A DNA stretch of 64,000 nt from Sphingosinicella terrae (GCF_003347635.1 NZ_QDFY01000002.1:372001-436000), one strand, 5' to 3'; shown: positions 53,581 through 62,950, counted from the first letter of the stretch. Numbers and translations are program-made. The notes: generated by a model from the letters alone, not told the origin.

Positions 53581-54849
53581 TCATCGCGCCATACGCCGCG
53601 CGACCAGCGCGAAGCCCGCCCCGGCGAGGAGGACGGCACAGAGCAGGAAAGTCGGCGCGGCGAACCCGCCGGTGGCGTCGCGAAGCAGGCCCATCGCCGT
53701 CGGCACGATCAGCCCGGCGAAGCTGCCGACCATCGCCGTGGCGACGATGGCGACCGCCAACATGGAGGGCTTGAGCAGGCTCGTCGGCACCGCCCAGAAT
53801 GGGCCGACGCAGGCGCCGAGGCAGAAGCCGGCGACGAGCAAGGCGGCGAGGCCGAGCAGGCCGCCGCCGGCGAGATAGGCGACGAGCAGCGACAGGCTCG
53901 CCACCGCGAACGGGATGGCGAGGTGGAGGAAGCGCTCCTGCGTCCGATCCGAATGATGGGCATTGACGAAGATGCCGGCGGCATTGGCGAGCCAGGGCAG
54001 AGCGACGACGACCCCGATCTCGGTCGGGCCGAGGCCGGAGAGGCTGCGGATCGTCTGCGGCAGCCAGAACATCACGCCGTAATTGCCGGCGAGGCCGCAG
54101 AACCAGATGCCGGCGCAGGTCCAGGTCACCGGCGAGCGCAGGGCGTCCCAGCGGCTGGAATCTCCCTTGGGCGGGGGCGTGCTGCCGGTGACGTTCGCCT
54201 CGATCCAGTCCTTCTCCTCCGCGCTCAGCCAGCGCGCTTCGCGCGGTCGGTCGGGGAAATAGAGGAGGGCGAAGACAGCGAGCAGGATCGCCGGGAATCC
54301 CTCGACCAGGAACATCCAGCGCCAGCCTTCCCAGCCGAGCGGATTGGGCGCCTCGATCAGCCACCCGGAAAGCGGCGCGCCGATCACCTGCGAGACCGGG
54401 ATGGCGGCCATCGGCAGCGCCAGGATCGAGGCGCGGTAGCGCGGCCCGGCCCAGTGGCTGAGATAGAGCATCACCCCCGAAGCGAGGCCGCCCTCGGCCG
54501 TGCCGATGACGAAGCGGAAGAGATAGAAGGAGAGCGGGTTCTCGACCAGCGACATGGCGGTCGCGGTGATTCCCCAGGCGAGGGTGATGACGGCCAGCCA
54601 TTTGCGAAGGCCGATCGCCTCGAACAGCATCACGCTCGGATATTTGAGCGCGACATAGCCGACGAAGAGGATGCCGGCGCCGAAGCCATATTGCGCACTG
54701 GTCAGGCCGATCGCCGCATTCATCTCGAGCGAGGCGAAGGCGACGTTGGCCCGGTCGAGCGAGCCGACCAGGAAGAAGAGGGCGAGCGGCAGGACGAGCC
54801 GCCATTGAACGCGGCGGCCGATGCGATCGGCGATCGGCAGGGCGCTCAC
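53581..54849 (-). CDS. MFS transporter, anion:cation symporter (aromatic acid) type
   Basis: A 422-residue MFS protein with twelve helices: SLDRANVAFASLEM near the N-terminus, RFVIGTAEGGLASGVMLYLSHW and GWEGWRWMFLVEGFPAILLAVF are diagnostic of the ACS subfamily, which imports organic anions such as phthalate, hydroxyphenylacetate or tartrate. The GTG start overlaps the fcs stop (GTGA). Given the operon, import of hydroxycinnamates or the benzoates derived from them is the most likely job. Confidence 0.92.
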   Translation of the reverse strand: MSALPIADRIGRRVQWRLVLPLALFFLVGSLDRANVAFASLEMNAAIGLTSAQYGFGAGILFVGYVALKYPSVMLFEAIGLRKWLAVITLAWGITATAMSLVENPLSFYLFRFVIGTAEGGLASGVMLYLSHWAGPRYRASILALPMAAIPVSQVIGAPLSGWLIEAPNPLGWEGWRWMFLVEGFPAILLAVFALLYFPDRPREARWLSAEEKDWIEANVTGSTPPPKGDSSRWDALRSPVTWTCAGIWFCGLAGNYGVMFWLPQTIRSLSGLGPTEIGVVVALPWLANAAGIFVNAHHSDRTQERFLHLAIPFAVASLSLLVAYLAGGGLLGLAALLVAGFCLGACVGPFWAVPTSLLKPSMLAVAIVATAMVGSFAGLIVPTAMGLLRDATGGFAAPTFLLCAVLLAGAGFALVARRMAR

Positions 54850-56351
54850 GGCGGCCCGGCCAGCCGGCGGCGCAGCTCTCCCTTCACCACCTTGCCCGAG
54901 CCGGTGCGCGGCAGCGCGTCGAGCAGGTGGACGGCCTTGGGCAGCTTGTAGCGGGCGAGCCGGCTTGCGCAGAAATCGAGGAGGGCGCCGGCGTCTGCTT
55001 CAGCATCCGGCTGCAGCACGATGGCGGCATGGCCGACCTCGCCCCAGCGCTCGTCCGGAACGGCGAACACCGCCGCGGCGGCGACGTCCGGATGGGCGAC
55101 GATGACCGCCTCGACCTCGGCCGGATAGACGTTCTCTCCGCCCGAAATGTACATGTCCTTCTTGCGGTCGACGAGGAAGTGGAAACCGTCGGCATCGCGC
55201 CGGACGAGATCGCCGGTGCGGAAATAGCCGTCGGCGGTGAACGCCTTCTCATTCTCCTCGGGCCGCTGCCAATAGCCCGAGAAGAGATTGGGTCCGCGAA
55301 GCAGCAGCTCGCCCACCTCATCCGGTCCGCAGTCGCGCTCGTCGTCATCGACGATGCGCGCCTCGATCGTCGGCGGCAGCAGGCCGGCGGATCCCGCCTT
55401 GGCGTCGATGAGCGCGAGGTCGATCGGCATGCCGAGGACGGTGCCGGCCTCGGTCATGCCGAAGCCGTCCACCACGGCGATCCCGTCGGCCAGCCACTGG
55501 CGGATCCGAGGTTCCGGGTGCGGCGCGCCGCCGGTGAACAAGGCGGTGAGGCCGTGCAGCCGCTCCGGCGCGAAGCCGGGGCAGGCGCGCAGCATCTCGG
55601 CCATCTGCGGCACGCAGAAATAGTGGGTCACGGCGAGCGCCGGATCGGAGAGGCGCTCAAGGGTCGTTTCCGGGTCGAAGCCGGCGGAGACGATCGCGGT
55701 GCCGCCCATCATCAGCCCGGGCCGGAAGCAGGTGACCATGCCGATGACGTGGAACATCGGCGAGTCGACGAGGAAGACGCTCGCCGGGGTCACCGCGCCG
55801 AGTATGGCGAAGTTGAGCGCGGTGGCGAATAGCGCCCGTTCGGACAGCAGCACCCCCTTGCTCCGTCCGGACGTGCCCGACGTGTAGAGCATCAGCGACG
55901 GGCGCTCGGCGTCGGTCGGGCCCGGGTGTCCCGGCGCGGCTGCGTCGAGCTCGCCCGACAGGATGGCGAGCGACACGCCGTCGGCGGCAAGACCGGCTTC
56001 CTCGAGGCGGACGTCGCCGGCGAGCAGGCGCGGCCGGCAGTCGGCGATCAGGTCGGATAGCTCGGCCGGGCTCAGTCGCCAGTTCAGCGGGACATAGATC
56101 GCCCCGAGCCGCGCGCTGGCCAGCTGCAGCACGAGCTGGTCGACATGGTTGCAGGCGATCATGGCGAGGCGATCACCGGTTTCGAAACCATAGCGGCCGC
56201 GGAGCAGGGCGACCGCGCCGTCGACGCGCCGGTCGAGCGCGGCATAATCCAGCGCCCTTCCCGTCGCGGCATCGACCATCGCCGGATGGCGCGGCCGACC
56301 ACGGGCGTGCAGTCGCACGAAATCGGCGGTGGGCAGCGGCGGAGAAGTCAA
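54846..56351 (-). CDS. fcs: Hydroxycinnamoyl (feruloyl)-CoA synthetase
   Basis: A 501-residue AMP-forming acyl-CoA ligase: P-loop-like YTSGTSGRSKG, the A5 motif DGFGMTEAG, YFRTGDL, the hinge region VDRKKDMYISGGENVYP and the catalytic Lys in RTGSGKVVKGELR. Class I ligases of this kind activate ferulate or p-coumarate with ATP and CoA. The family alone does not fix the substrate, but the gene sits in an operon with a hydroxycinnamoyl-CoA hydratase-lyase and an aromatic aldehyde dehydrogenase. Start taken at TTG 56351, directly at the domain's N-terminus; a longer frame continues upstream through a repeat. Confidence 0.9.
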   Translation of the reverse strand: MTSPPLPTADFVRLHARGRPRHPAMVDAATGRALDYAALDRRVDGAVALLRGRYGFETGDRLAMIACNHVDQLVLQLASARLGAIYVPLNWRLSPAELSDLIADCRPRLLAGDVRLEEAGLAADGVSLAILSGELDAAAPGHPGPTDAERPSLMLYTSGTSGRSKGVLLSERALFATALNFAILGAVTPASVFLVDSPMFHVIGMVTCFRPGLMMGGTAIVSAGFDPETTLERLSDPALAVTHYFCVPQMAEMLRACPGFAPERLHGLTALFTGGAPHPEPRIRQWLADGIAVVDGFGMTEAGTVLGMPIDLALIDAKAGSAGLLPPTIEARIVDDDERDCGPDEVGELLLRGPNLFSGYWQRPEENEKAFTADGYFRTGDLVRRDADGFHFLVDRKKDMYISGGENVYPAEVEAVIVAHPDVAAAAVFAVPDERWGEVGHAAIVLQPDAEADAGALLDFCASRLARYKLPKAVHLLDALPRTGSGKVVKGELRRRLAGPP

Positions 56352-56368
56352 TTCACGCCTGCTTTTCA

Positions 56369-56391
56369 CCCTCTCCCCGGCGGGGAGAGGG
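56369..56391. repeat. Perfect hairpin repeat between ech and fcs
   Basis: CCCTCTCCCC-GGC-GGGGAGAGGG-type stem (10-bp arms) in the 149-bp gap between the two operon genes. Related sequence is found at 46514-46620. It may be a dispersed repeat that reduces or modulates fcs expression. Confidence 0.6.
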
Positions 56392-56500
56392 CAGGGTGAG
56401 GGGGCTCGGCGTCCGTCGCCCATGCGCGCGCGCCGAACGCCTCCGCCCGGCCTCCCCCTCACGGGAGAGGAGAGAATGGGGGGAGGCGCGGCGGGCCCCT

Positions 56501-57352
56501 TCAGGCATCCGACTCCGCCTTGTCCTGCGACTTGGCGAGATCGTAGCTGGCGAGGCCGGGCTTGTAGCTCTTCTCGTCGATGAACTGACGGATGCCTTCC
56601 TTGCGGCCGTCGGTCTTGTCGTGGAAATTGGCCGCTTCCTGCGCGCGGACGAGATAGTCCTCGGCATTGTCGTAGGTCATCTCCTTGACCCGGCGGACCG
56701 CGTCCTTGGCCGCCTTGAGCGCCACCGGATTCTTTGCGAGCAAGAGGTTGGCGAGCTCGGTCACCCGCGCTTTCAGGCTATCGGCGGGGACGCTTTCATT
56801 GACCAGCTTCCACTGCGCCGCGGTCTTGCCGTCGATCCGCTCGCCGGTGAGCGCGTGATACATGGCGTCGCGCATGCTCAGGAGATCGACGACGACCTTG
56901 GTCGCGCCGCCGCCGGGGAGGATTCCCCAGTTGATCTCGGACAGGCCGAACTCGGCCTCGTCGGCGGCGATGGCGAGGTCGCAGGCGAAGAGCGGGCCGT
57001 AGCCGCCGCCGAAGCACCAGCCATTGACCATGGCGATGGTCGGCTTCTGGTACCAGCGCAGCCGCCGCCACCAGCCATAGGCCTCGCGCTGCGACTGTCG
57101 TACCGCGCCGAGCCCCTTGGCCTCGGTCTCGCGGAAATATTCCTTGAGGTCCATGCCGGCGGACCAGGCGCTGCCCTCGCCGGTCAGCACCAGCACGCCG
57201 ACATCGTCGCGATATTCCAGCTCGTCGAGCACCTCCGTCATCCGGCGGTTCAGGGTCGGGCTCATGCAGTTGCGCTTTTCGGGGCGGTTGAAGCGCACCC
57301 AGGCGATACGGTCCTCGACGTCGTAGGAGACGACGTCCTTCTGGTCGGTCAT
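56501..57352 (-). CDS. ech: Hydroxycinnamoyl-CoA hydratase-lyase (feruloyl-CoA hydratase/lyase)
   Basis: A 283-residue crotonase that hydrates the side chain of feruloyl- or p-coumaroyl-CoA and cleaves it to vanillin or 4-hydroxybenzaldehyde plus acetyl-CoA. NRPEKRNCMSPTLNRRM, SAGMDLKEYFRE (Tyr of the aromatic pocket), NGWCFGGGYGPLFACDLAIAADE, FGLSEINWGI (catalytic Glu) and the C-terminal IRQFIDEKSYKPGL are almost collinear with Pseudomonas HCHL. The Ser that precedes PLxACD in Pseudomonas HCHL (Ser123) is Gly here. GAGGA precedes the ATG at 57352. Confidence 0.93.
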   Translation of the reverse strand: MTDQKDVVSYDVEDRIAWVRFNRPEKRNCMSPTLNRRMTEVLDELEYRDDVGVLVLTGEGSAWSAGMDLKEYFRETEAKGLGAVRQSQREAYGWWRRLRWYQKPTIAMVNGWCFGGGYGPLFACDLAIAADEAEFGLSEINWGILPGGGATKVVVDLLSMRDAMYHALTGERIDGKTAAQWKLVNESVPADSLKARVTELANLLLAKNPVALKAAKDAVRRVKEMTYDNAEDYLVRAQEAANFHDKTDGRKEGIRQFIDEKSYKPGLASYDLAKSQDKAESDA

Positions 57353-57365
57353 GGCGGGTCCTCGT

Positions 57366-58826
57366 TCAGATGGGATAATGGCCGGGCTCGGTGCCGATGG
57401 TGATCCAGCGAAGCTCGGTGAAGGCATCGATTCCGGCCTTGCCGCCGAACCGGCCGTAGCCGGAGGCGCCGACGCCGCCGAACGGCATTTGCGGCTCGTC
57501 GGCGACGGTGGGGCCGTTGACGTGACAGATGCCCGACCGGACCTGGCGGGCGACGCGAAGGCCGCGGCCGGCGTCACGGGTGAAGACGGCGGCGGAGAGT
57601 CCATATTCGCTGTCATTGGCGAGGCGGATCGCGTCGGCCTCGTCCTTGGCCCGGATCATCGCGGTGATCGGGCCGAAGCTCTCGTCGCGATAGAGGTTCA
57701 TCTCGCTCGTCACGCCGTCGATGACGGTGGCGCACATGAGGACGCCCTCCGACGTGCCGCCGGCGATCGCCGTCGCGCCCTTGGCGAGCGCATCCTCGAT
57801 GAGCGCATTGACGTGCCCGACGGTGCGCTGGTCGACGACCGCGCCGAGCGGGGTCTTGCCCTCGCGCGGATCGCCGCACGGCATCGCCTTCGCCTTGGCC
57901 GCGAACTTCTCCGCGAAGGCGTCGGCCACCGCCTCGACGACGATGATCCGCTCGGTCGACATGCAGATCTGGCCCTGGTTCATGAAGGCGCCGAACGCCG
58001 CCGCCTTCACCGCCTCGTCGAGATCGGCATCGTCGAGGACGATGAAGGGCGCCTTGCCGCCGAGCTCGAGCAGGACCGGCTTGAGATGCTCGGCCGCGCG
58101 CTTGGCGATGATCCGGCCGACCGCGGTCGATCCGGTGAAGTTGATCCGCCGCACCGCCGGATGATCGATGAGCGCGCCGACGATCTCGCCGGCATCCTCG
58201 GGCGCGTTGGTGACGAAATTGACGACGCCGGCCGGGAAGCCGGCTTCGGCGAAAGCTTCGATGATGAGGCCGTGCGTGCGCGGGCACAGCTCGGATCCCT
58301 TGAGGATGACCGGATTGCCGCAGGCGAGAGGAACCGCGATCGCGCGCACGCCGAGGATGATCGGGGCGTTCCAGGGGGCGATGCCGAGGATCGGGCCGAC
58401 CGGCTCGCGCAGCGCCATGGCCAGCTTGCCGGGATGATCGGAGGGTATGACTTCGCCGCCGATCTGGGTGGTGATCGCCGCCGCCTCGCGGACCATGCCC
58501 GCGGCGAGCATCAGGTTGAAGCGGGCCCAGCCCTCGGTCGATCCGGTCTCGCTCATCATCGCCGCGACGAAATCACCGGCGCGCGCCTCGAGCGCCGCCG
58601 CCGCCTTGCCGAGCAGGGCGCGGCGGGCGTTCGGGCCGGTCGCACCCCAGGCCGCCGCGGCCGCGCCGGCGGCATCGGCCGCCGCCCGCGCATCCTCGAT
58701 CCCGGCCGCGGCCGCGGCCGTCGCCGGCTCGCCGGTGACCGGATTGTTCCGGGTGAAGGTGCGGCCGCTCGCGGCGCTCTTCTGCTCCCCCGCGATCGTC
58801 ATTAGGACATTGACCGCTTCAGCCAT
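57366..58826 (-). CDS. vdh: Vanillin/aromatic aldehyde dehydrogenase
   Basis: A 486-residue NAD(P)-dependent aldehyde dehydrogenase: PWNAPIILGVRAIAVPLACGNPVILKGSE, the Rossmann GxxxxG as FTGSTAVGR, the general-base Glu in LLELGGKAPF and the catalytic Cys in NQGQICMSTER. The salicylaldehyde/vanillin dehydrogenase subgroup shows the same MPFGGVGASGYGRFGGKAGI end. It oxidises the aldehyde from Ech to vanillate or 4-hydroxybenzoate. AGGAG precedes the ATG at 58826. It is the first gene of the operon, divergent from the MarR regulator, with a clear promoter. Confidence 0.94.
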   Translation of the reverse strand: MAEAVNVLMTIAGEQKSAASGRTFTRNNPVTGEPATAAAAAGIEDARAAADAAGAAAAAWGATGPNARRALLGKAAAALEARAGDFVAAMMSETGSTEGWARFNLMLAAGMVREAAAITTQIGGEVIPSDHPGKLAMALREPVGPILGIAPWNAPIILGVRAIAVPLACGNPVILKGSELCPRTHGLIIEAFAEAGFPAGVVNFVTNAPEDAGEIVGALIDHPAVRRINFTGSTAVGRIIAKRAAEHLKPVLLELGGKAPFIVLDDADLDEAVKAAAFGAFMNQGQICMSTERIIVVEAVADAFAEKFAAKAKAMPCGDPREGKTPLGAVVDQRTVGHVNALIEDALAKGATAIAGGTSEGVLMCATVIDGVTSEMNLYRDESFGPITAMIRAKDEADAIRLANDSEYGLSAAVFTRDAGRGLRVARQVRSGICHVNGPTVADEPQMPFGGVGASGYGRFGGKAGIDAFTELRWITIGTEPGHYPI

Positions 58827-58856
58827 CTGCCATCTCCTGTTCTGGTCGTTGCATCC

Positions 58857-58885
58857 GGGATAATGTTGTGTCACATAACAATCAA
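58857..58885 (-). promoter_or_regulatory. vdh operon promoter with MarR-type operator in the spacer (site A)
   Basis: On the minus strand TTGATT (58885-58880) and TATCCC (58862-58857) are 17 bp apart. The spacer is almost filled by the imperfect palindrome TGTTGTG-TCA-CATAACA (plus-strand 58864-58880; arms agree in six of seven positions). A MarR-family repressor bound here would block RNA polymerase. The half-site CATAACA recurs at three other promoters in the window. Confidence 0.65.
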
Positions 58886-58900
58886 GTGGATAAAGCAGAC

Positions 58901-59365
58901 ATGAACGAGCCCGTCGCCCTCGAGGCGGCCGACGGCCTGGAGGCGAGGAGCGAGCTGCTCGAAGGCCTGATCGGCTATGCCCTGCGCCGCACCACCATCG
59001 TCGTCATGGCCGATTTCATCGACGCGATGGAGGGGCTCGGCATGCGGCCGGTGCTGTTCTCGATGCTTGCCGTGATCCGCGAGAATCCCGGCATCAACCA
59101 GACGACGCTGGGCCGCGCGCTCGGCATCCAGCGGGCAAATCTCGTCCCCCTGGTCAACGAGCTCATCTCGCGGAGACTCGTCGACCGCCGGCGTCATCCC
59201 AAGGACGGCCGCGCCTTCGCCTTGTTCATGAACGGCGAGGGCGGACTTCTCCTCGACGAGGCGATCGCGCGCGTGAGCCGGCACGAGGAAAGGGTGCTTG
59301 CCGGCCTCGGCGATGCCGAGCGCCGTCAGCTGCTGACCCTGCTCAACAAGGTCCGCTCCGGCTGA
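58901..59365 (+). CDS. MarR-family regulator of hydroxycinnamate catabolism
   Basis: A 154-residue MarR protein: LEGLIGYALRRTTIVVMADFIDAM, then the winged helix (GINQTTLGRALGIQRANLVPLVNELISRRLVDRRRHPKDGRAFALFM) and a C-terminal dimer helix. Hydroxycinnamate regulators of this family (CouR, FerR, HcaR) are released from DNA by the CoA thioester. The ATG at 58901 is preferred over a GTG at 58868, because the latter overlaps the operator. It is divergent from vdh-ech-fcs. Confidence 0.9.
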   Translation: MNEPVALEAADGLEARSELLEGLIGYALRRTTIVVMADFIDAMEGLGMRPVLFSMLAVIRENPGINQTTLGRALGIQRANLVPLVNELISRRLVDRRRHPKDGRAFALFMNGEGGLLLDEAIARVSRHEERVLAGLGDAERRQLLTLLNKVRSG

Positions 59366-59399
59366 CGCCGACAGCAGGGACGAAACGGCGATTCGTGCG

Positions 59400-61607
59400 T
59401 CAGAAGGTGATGCCGATGCGCACGCCGTATTCGCGGGGCGGACCGTAGAATTCGTTGCTTCCGAACTGACCGGAGACGTAGCGCGCGTTGGTGAAATTGG
59501 TGCCGAACAGCTCCACCCGCCAGCGGTCGCGCCGGTAGGTCAGCAGCGCCGAGACGAGATGGCGCCCTTCGATCCGGTCGCTCACCGGCGAGAAGCCGAG
59601 ATAGGTGAATTGCGGCCCCACATAAGCGAAGTTCAGCCGCGGCGTCAGCGTCGCCGCGCCGACCGGAATCTCGTAGTCGACGCCGACATTGTAGGTCCAT
59701 TTCGGCGCATAGAGATTCGGCTGGCCCGAGATGGTCTGCAGGAACGGGCTATAGTCGAAGCAGACCGGCGGCGAGGAGGGCGTGCCCGCCGGGCATTGCG
59801 GTCCCAGCGTTCCGGACGGCAAGTTGCGCGTGTTGACGAAGGTGATGCTGCCGAGCTCCGAATCGAGATAGGCAAGGCTGGCGTCGAAGCCGAGCGGGCC
59901 GAACCGGCCCTGCAGCTGGCCTTCGACCCCCGTGATCGTCACCGTCGAGATGTTCTCGACGCCGCTAAACCCGGTGCTGGGCTCGACCACGTTGAACTGG
60001 AAGTTCGAGTAGCGGTTGTGGAAGGCGCTGATCTGGGTGCGCAGGCGGCGGTCGAGGAAGGTCGACTTCCAGCCGAGCTCGTAGCTCCACACCACCTCCG
60101 GATCGAATTCGGAGCTTGCCGAGTTGAACCCGCCCGGTTTGTAGCCCCGCGCGACGAGAGCGTAGAGCAGATTGTCCTCGTCGGGCTTCCAGTTGAGCGC
60201 CGCCTTGCCGGTGACCCGTGCATCCTCGTGCGATCCGGTGAGGTCGCTGACGACGAGGCCGTCGGGCGGGAAGCCGGCAATGCCCCGGCCGATCGTCACC
60301 GATCCGGTGCCGGTCGCCTCGTAGGTGGAATAGCGGGCGCCCAGCTGCACCTCGAATTGCGGCGTCAGCTGGTAATTGCCCTGGGCGAACAGGCCGGTGG
60401 TGGTGCGCTGGTTGTCGGGCGTGATGTCGGTCGGAAAGCCGCCCTGCAGCTCGTAGATCCGCACCTCGATGTCGTTGCGCTGGAAATAGCCGCCGAGGAT
60501 CCAGTCGAAGCGTCCGTCGGTCGGCGAGATGACGTTGATTTCCTGGCTGTACTGCCTCTCCCCGGCGAAATAGTCCTGGCTGACATCGCCGCCGGCCGCG
60601 AGCGGCGCCTGCGACGCGTCGACGTCGTAGAGATTGTTGATGCGCTTATACTGATAGCCGGTCAGCGAGCGAAGGACGATGCCGCTCGCCAGCTCCTGCC
60701 GAAGCTCAAGGCTGGTCATGAAGGCGCGGTCGCGATTGGCGGTCGGCTCGTCGAAGCTCAAGGTGCGGATGTCGCCGACGCGGAAAGGGGCGAAGGTCGT
60801 TCCGGCAATCGGACGATAGGCATAGCCCCCGGTCTCGCGGTCGTTGATATGGACCTTGACCAGGGCGCGGAACGAGCCGGGCTCCCAAATCAGGCTGACG
60901 CGCGCGCCCTTCTCGTCGAGCGAGCCGGCATCGTTGTCGAACGGCCCGACATCCTCGTAGAAGCTGTCGCGGCGCCGGTAGAAGCCGGCGACGCGCAGCG
61001 CCAGCGTGTCGGCGATCGGCAGGTTCAGCGCGCCTTCGGCGGCGACCATGTCATGACTGCCCAGAGCGAGCTCGCCATAACCGCCGAGCGCGCCGAGCTC
61101 GGGGTTGCGCGAGTTGATGAAGATGGCGCCGCCGGTCGAATTGCTGCCGACCAAGGTACCCTGCGGACCACGCAGCACCTCGACGCTGGCGAGGTCGTAG
61201 AAGCTGTTGGCCTGGACGATCGGCGGCTGGAACAGCCCGTCGACATAGGTGGCGACGCCGGCGGTGACGTTCGGGGAGTCGCTCGCCAGGCCGATGCCGC
61301 GGATGTTGACGTTCTGGGTGATGCCGTTGTCGGTGATCGACAGCGACGGCGTCGCGGTCTGGAGGTCGCTGAGCGTGGTGACGGCATTCTGCTCCAGCGC
61401 ATCCGCGTCGAGCGCGGTGGCGGACACCGGAACGTCCTGCAGGCGCTCGGTGCGACGCTGGGCGGTGACGACGATCTCGGCCAGGCCGTCGTCCTCCGCC
61501 TCCTCCGCCTCCTCCGCCGCCGGTGGCGCCGCCTCCTGGGCGAGAGCGGGCGAGAGACCGGCGAAAGCCAGAGCGGCGACGGACGCGGACAGGGTGAACC
61601 CCTTCAT
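59400..61607 (-). CDS. TonB-dependent outer-membrane receptor
   Basis: A 735-residue receptor: signal peptide (VAALAFAGLSPALAQ), an acidic Ala/Glu-rich linker, the TonB box (LAEIVVTAQRRTERLQDVPVS) and a plug with VNIRGIGLASDSPNVTAGVATYVDG and VEVLRGPQGTLVGSNSTGGAIF. The barrel ends YGVRIGITF. It is closest in style to the receptor at 47832. GGGGAGAAAGC precedes the ATG. It starts 35 bp after a serine hydrolase gene and probably shares its transcript, so the substrate is likely an ester cleaved by that hydrolase or its product. Confidence 0.95.
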   Translation of the reverse strand: MKGFTLSASVAALAFAGLSPALAQEAAPPAAEEAEEAEDDGLAEIVVTAQRRTERLQDVPVSATALDADALEQNAVTTLSDLQTATPSLSITDNGITQNVNIRGIGLASDSPNVTAGVATYVDGLFQPPIVQANSFYDLASVEVLRGPQGTLVGSNSTGGAIFINSRNPELGALGGYGELALGSHDMVAAEGALNLPIADTLALRVAGFYRRRDSFYEDVGPFDNDAGSLDEKGARVSLIWEPGSFRALVKVHINDRETGGYAYRPIAGTTFAPFRVGDIRTLSFDEPTANRDRAFMTSLELRQELASGIVLRSLTGYQYKRINNLYDVDASQAPLAAGGDVSQDYFAGERQYSQEINVISPTDGRFDWILGGYFQRNDIEVRIYELQGGFPTDITPDNQRTTTGLFAQGNYQLTPQFEVQLGARYSTYEATGTGSVTIGRGIAGFPPDGLVVSDLTGSHEDARVTGKAALNWKPDEDNLLYALVARGYKPGGFNSASSEFDPEVVWSYELGWKSTFLDRRLRTQISAFHNRYSNFQFNVVEPSTGFSGVENISTVTITGVEGQLQGRFGPLGFDASLAYLDSELGSITFVNTRNLPSGTLGPQCPAGTPSSPPVCFDYSPFLQTISGQPNLYAPKWTYNVGVDYEIPVGAATLTPRLNFAYVGPQFTYLGFSPVSDRIEGRHLVSALLTYRRDRWRVELFGTNFTNARYVSGQFGSNEFYGPPREYGVRIGITF

Positions 61608-61642
61608 GCTTTCTCCCCTTCTTTCTCGTTTTCGTTTTCGGA

Positions 61643-62881
61643 TCAGCGCGGCGACCAGGCGGACGCGGCCGCCATGAAGGCGAGCGTCTCCGCGCCGGCA
61701 GCCTCTTCGGCGGGCGGGAAGTAGCTGAGCTTGACGACGACCGTCCGGGTCGACGGATCGATGTAGATGAACTGGCCCTGGAGCCCGGCGGCGTAATAGG
61801 CGTCCGAGCCGGGCACGGTCCACCATTGGAAGCCGTAGCCGCCCCTCTCCGGATCCTCGTCGAAGGCGGACCGCGTCGACAGCGCCACCCAATCGGCCGG
61901 CACGATGCGGCGTCCGTTGGCGACGCCGCCATCGAGCAACATCTGGCCGAAGCGGGCGAAGTCGCGCAGCGTCGCGTTGAAGCCGGCGCCGCTGAACTCG
62001 CGGCCGACGCCCGGTGCGCCGTCCATGATGTAGAAGCCGTCGGATTCCGCGCCGAGCGGCTCCCACAGCTGCCGGGCGGTATAGGCGGCGACCGACTGGC
62101 CGGTGACGCGCTCGATCAGCCAGCCGAGGACGGCGGTATCGAGCGTCTTGTACTGGAAGACCTCGCCCGGGTCATGCGCGCGCGCGATCGTCCGCGCCGG
62201 ATCGGCGAAGCGCGACACGTTGGTGACGAGCGCGGCGATATGGTTGCGGGCAGCGACGCCGGGATTGGCGAAGTCGTAGCGTTCCTCGTAATCGACGCCC
62301 GAGCGCATCTCGAGCACGTCCCGGATCGACGCCCCGTCATAGCCGCCGCCGCGAAGCTCCGGCAGATAGGCGGTGATCGGGTCGTCGATCGAACGGATAT
62401 GGCCGTCCGCCAGAGCGCGGCCGACGAGCACCGAGGTGATCGACTTGGTCATCGACCAGCCTATGAATCGGGTGCGATCGTCGCTGTTGTTGCGGTAATG
62501 CTCGGCGACGATCCTGCCGTCCTTGATGACGATGAGCGCGTTCGTATAGGTGCGCTCCAATATCTCCTCGCCGCGGCGCTCGGCGCCGCCGTGGCGGTAG
62601 GTGAAGTCGAGGGCGCGATCGCGGCGCGGCAGGATCCACGGGGCCCCCGATCGCGCCACTGTCCGCGTCGTGAACAGCGTGTCCATGCTGCGGAAGGTCA
62701 ACGCGTTCACGTCGCCGTCGAGCATGTGCCAGCGCAAGGTCTGGATCGCGACGGGGACTTCGGACGTCGGCCCATCCCCCAGAGGCGGCGGCAGCGTCTG
62801 CTGCGCGCCTGCCGGATTGCCGAGCGCGGCCAGACTGGCGGCCAGCAGCCACGTCAGTCGCAACGTCTTCATCTTGTTCAT
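61643..62881 (-). CDS. Exported serine hydrolase of the beta-lactamase/esterase fold
   Basis: A 412-residue exported protein (signal LTWLLAASLAALGNPAGA). The class C-type SxxK is SMTKS (in FIGWSMTKSITSVLVG), with a probable Tyr in the region EVFQYKTLDTAVLGW. Family members include esterases such as EstB and 6-aminohexanoate-dimer hydrolase, besides true beta-lactamases; the lack of a convincing C-terminal K(T/S)G motif argues against antibiotic hydrolysis. Next to a TonB receptor and hydroxycinnamate genes, it could be a periplasmic esterase releasing hydroxycinnamates. That is an inference. Confidence 0.88.
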   Translation of the reverse strand: MNKMKTLRLTWLLAASLAALGNPAGAQQTLPPPLGDGPTSEVPVAIQTLRWHMLDGDVNALTFRSMDTLFTTRTVARSGAPWILPRRDRALDFTYRHGGAERRGEEILERTYTNALIVIKDGRIVAEHYRNNSDDRTRFIGWSMTKSITSVLVGRALADGHIRSIDDPITAYLPELRGGGYDGASIRDVLEMRSGVDYEERYDFANPGVAARNHIAALVTNVSRFADPARTIARAHDPGEVFQYKTLDTAVLGWLIERVTGQSVAAYTARQLWEPLGAESDGFYIMDGAPGVGREFSGAGFNATLRDFARFGQMLLDGGVANGRRIVPADWVALSTRSAFDEDPERGGYGFQWWTVPGSDAYYAAGLQGQFIYIDPSTRTVVVKLSYFPPAEEAAGAETLAFMAAASAWSPR

Positions 62882-62950
62882 ATTCGCCCCGTCGGCCTCC
62901 GCCCATCCTGTGTCCGGAACGAGAGCTAACGGCGCGTGGCGACGGCCCCA

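Noticed and set aside
61643-62881. Antibiotic-resistance beta-lactamase
   Set aside because: SxxK fold is shared with esterases, no clear KTG motif, and the context is aromatic catabolism with a TonB receptor.
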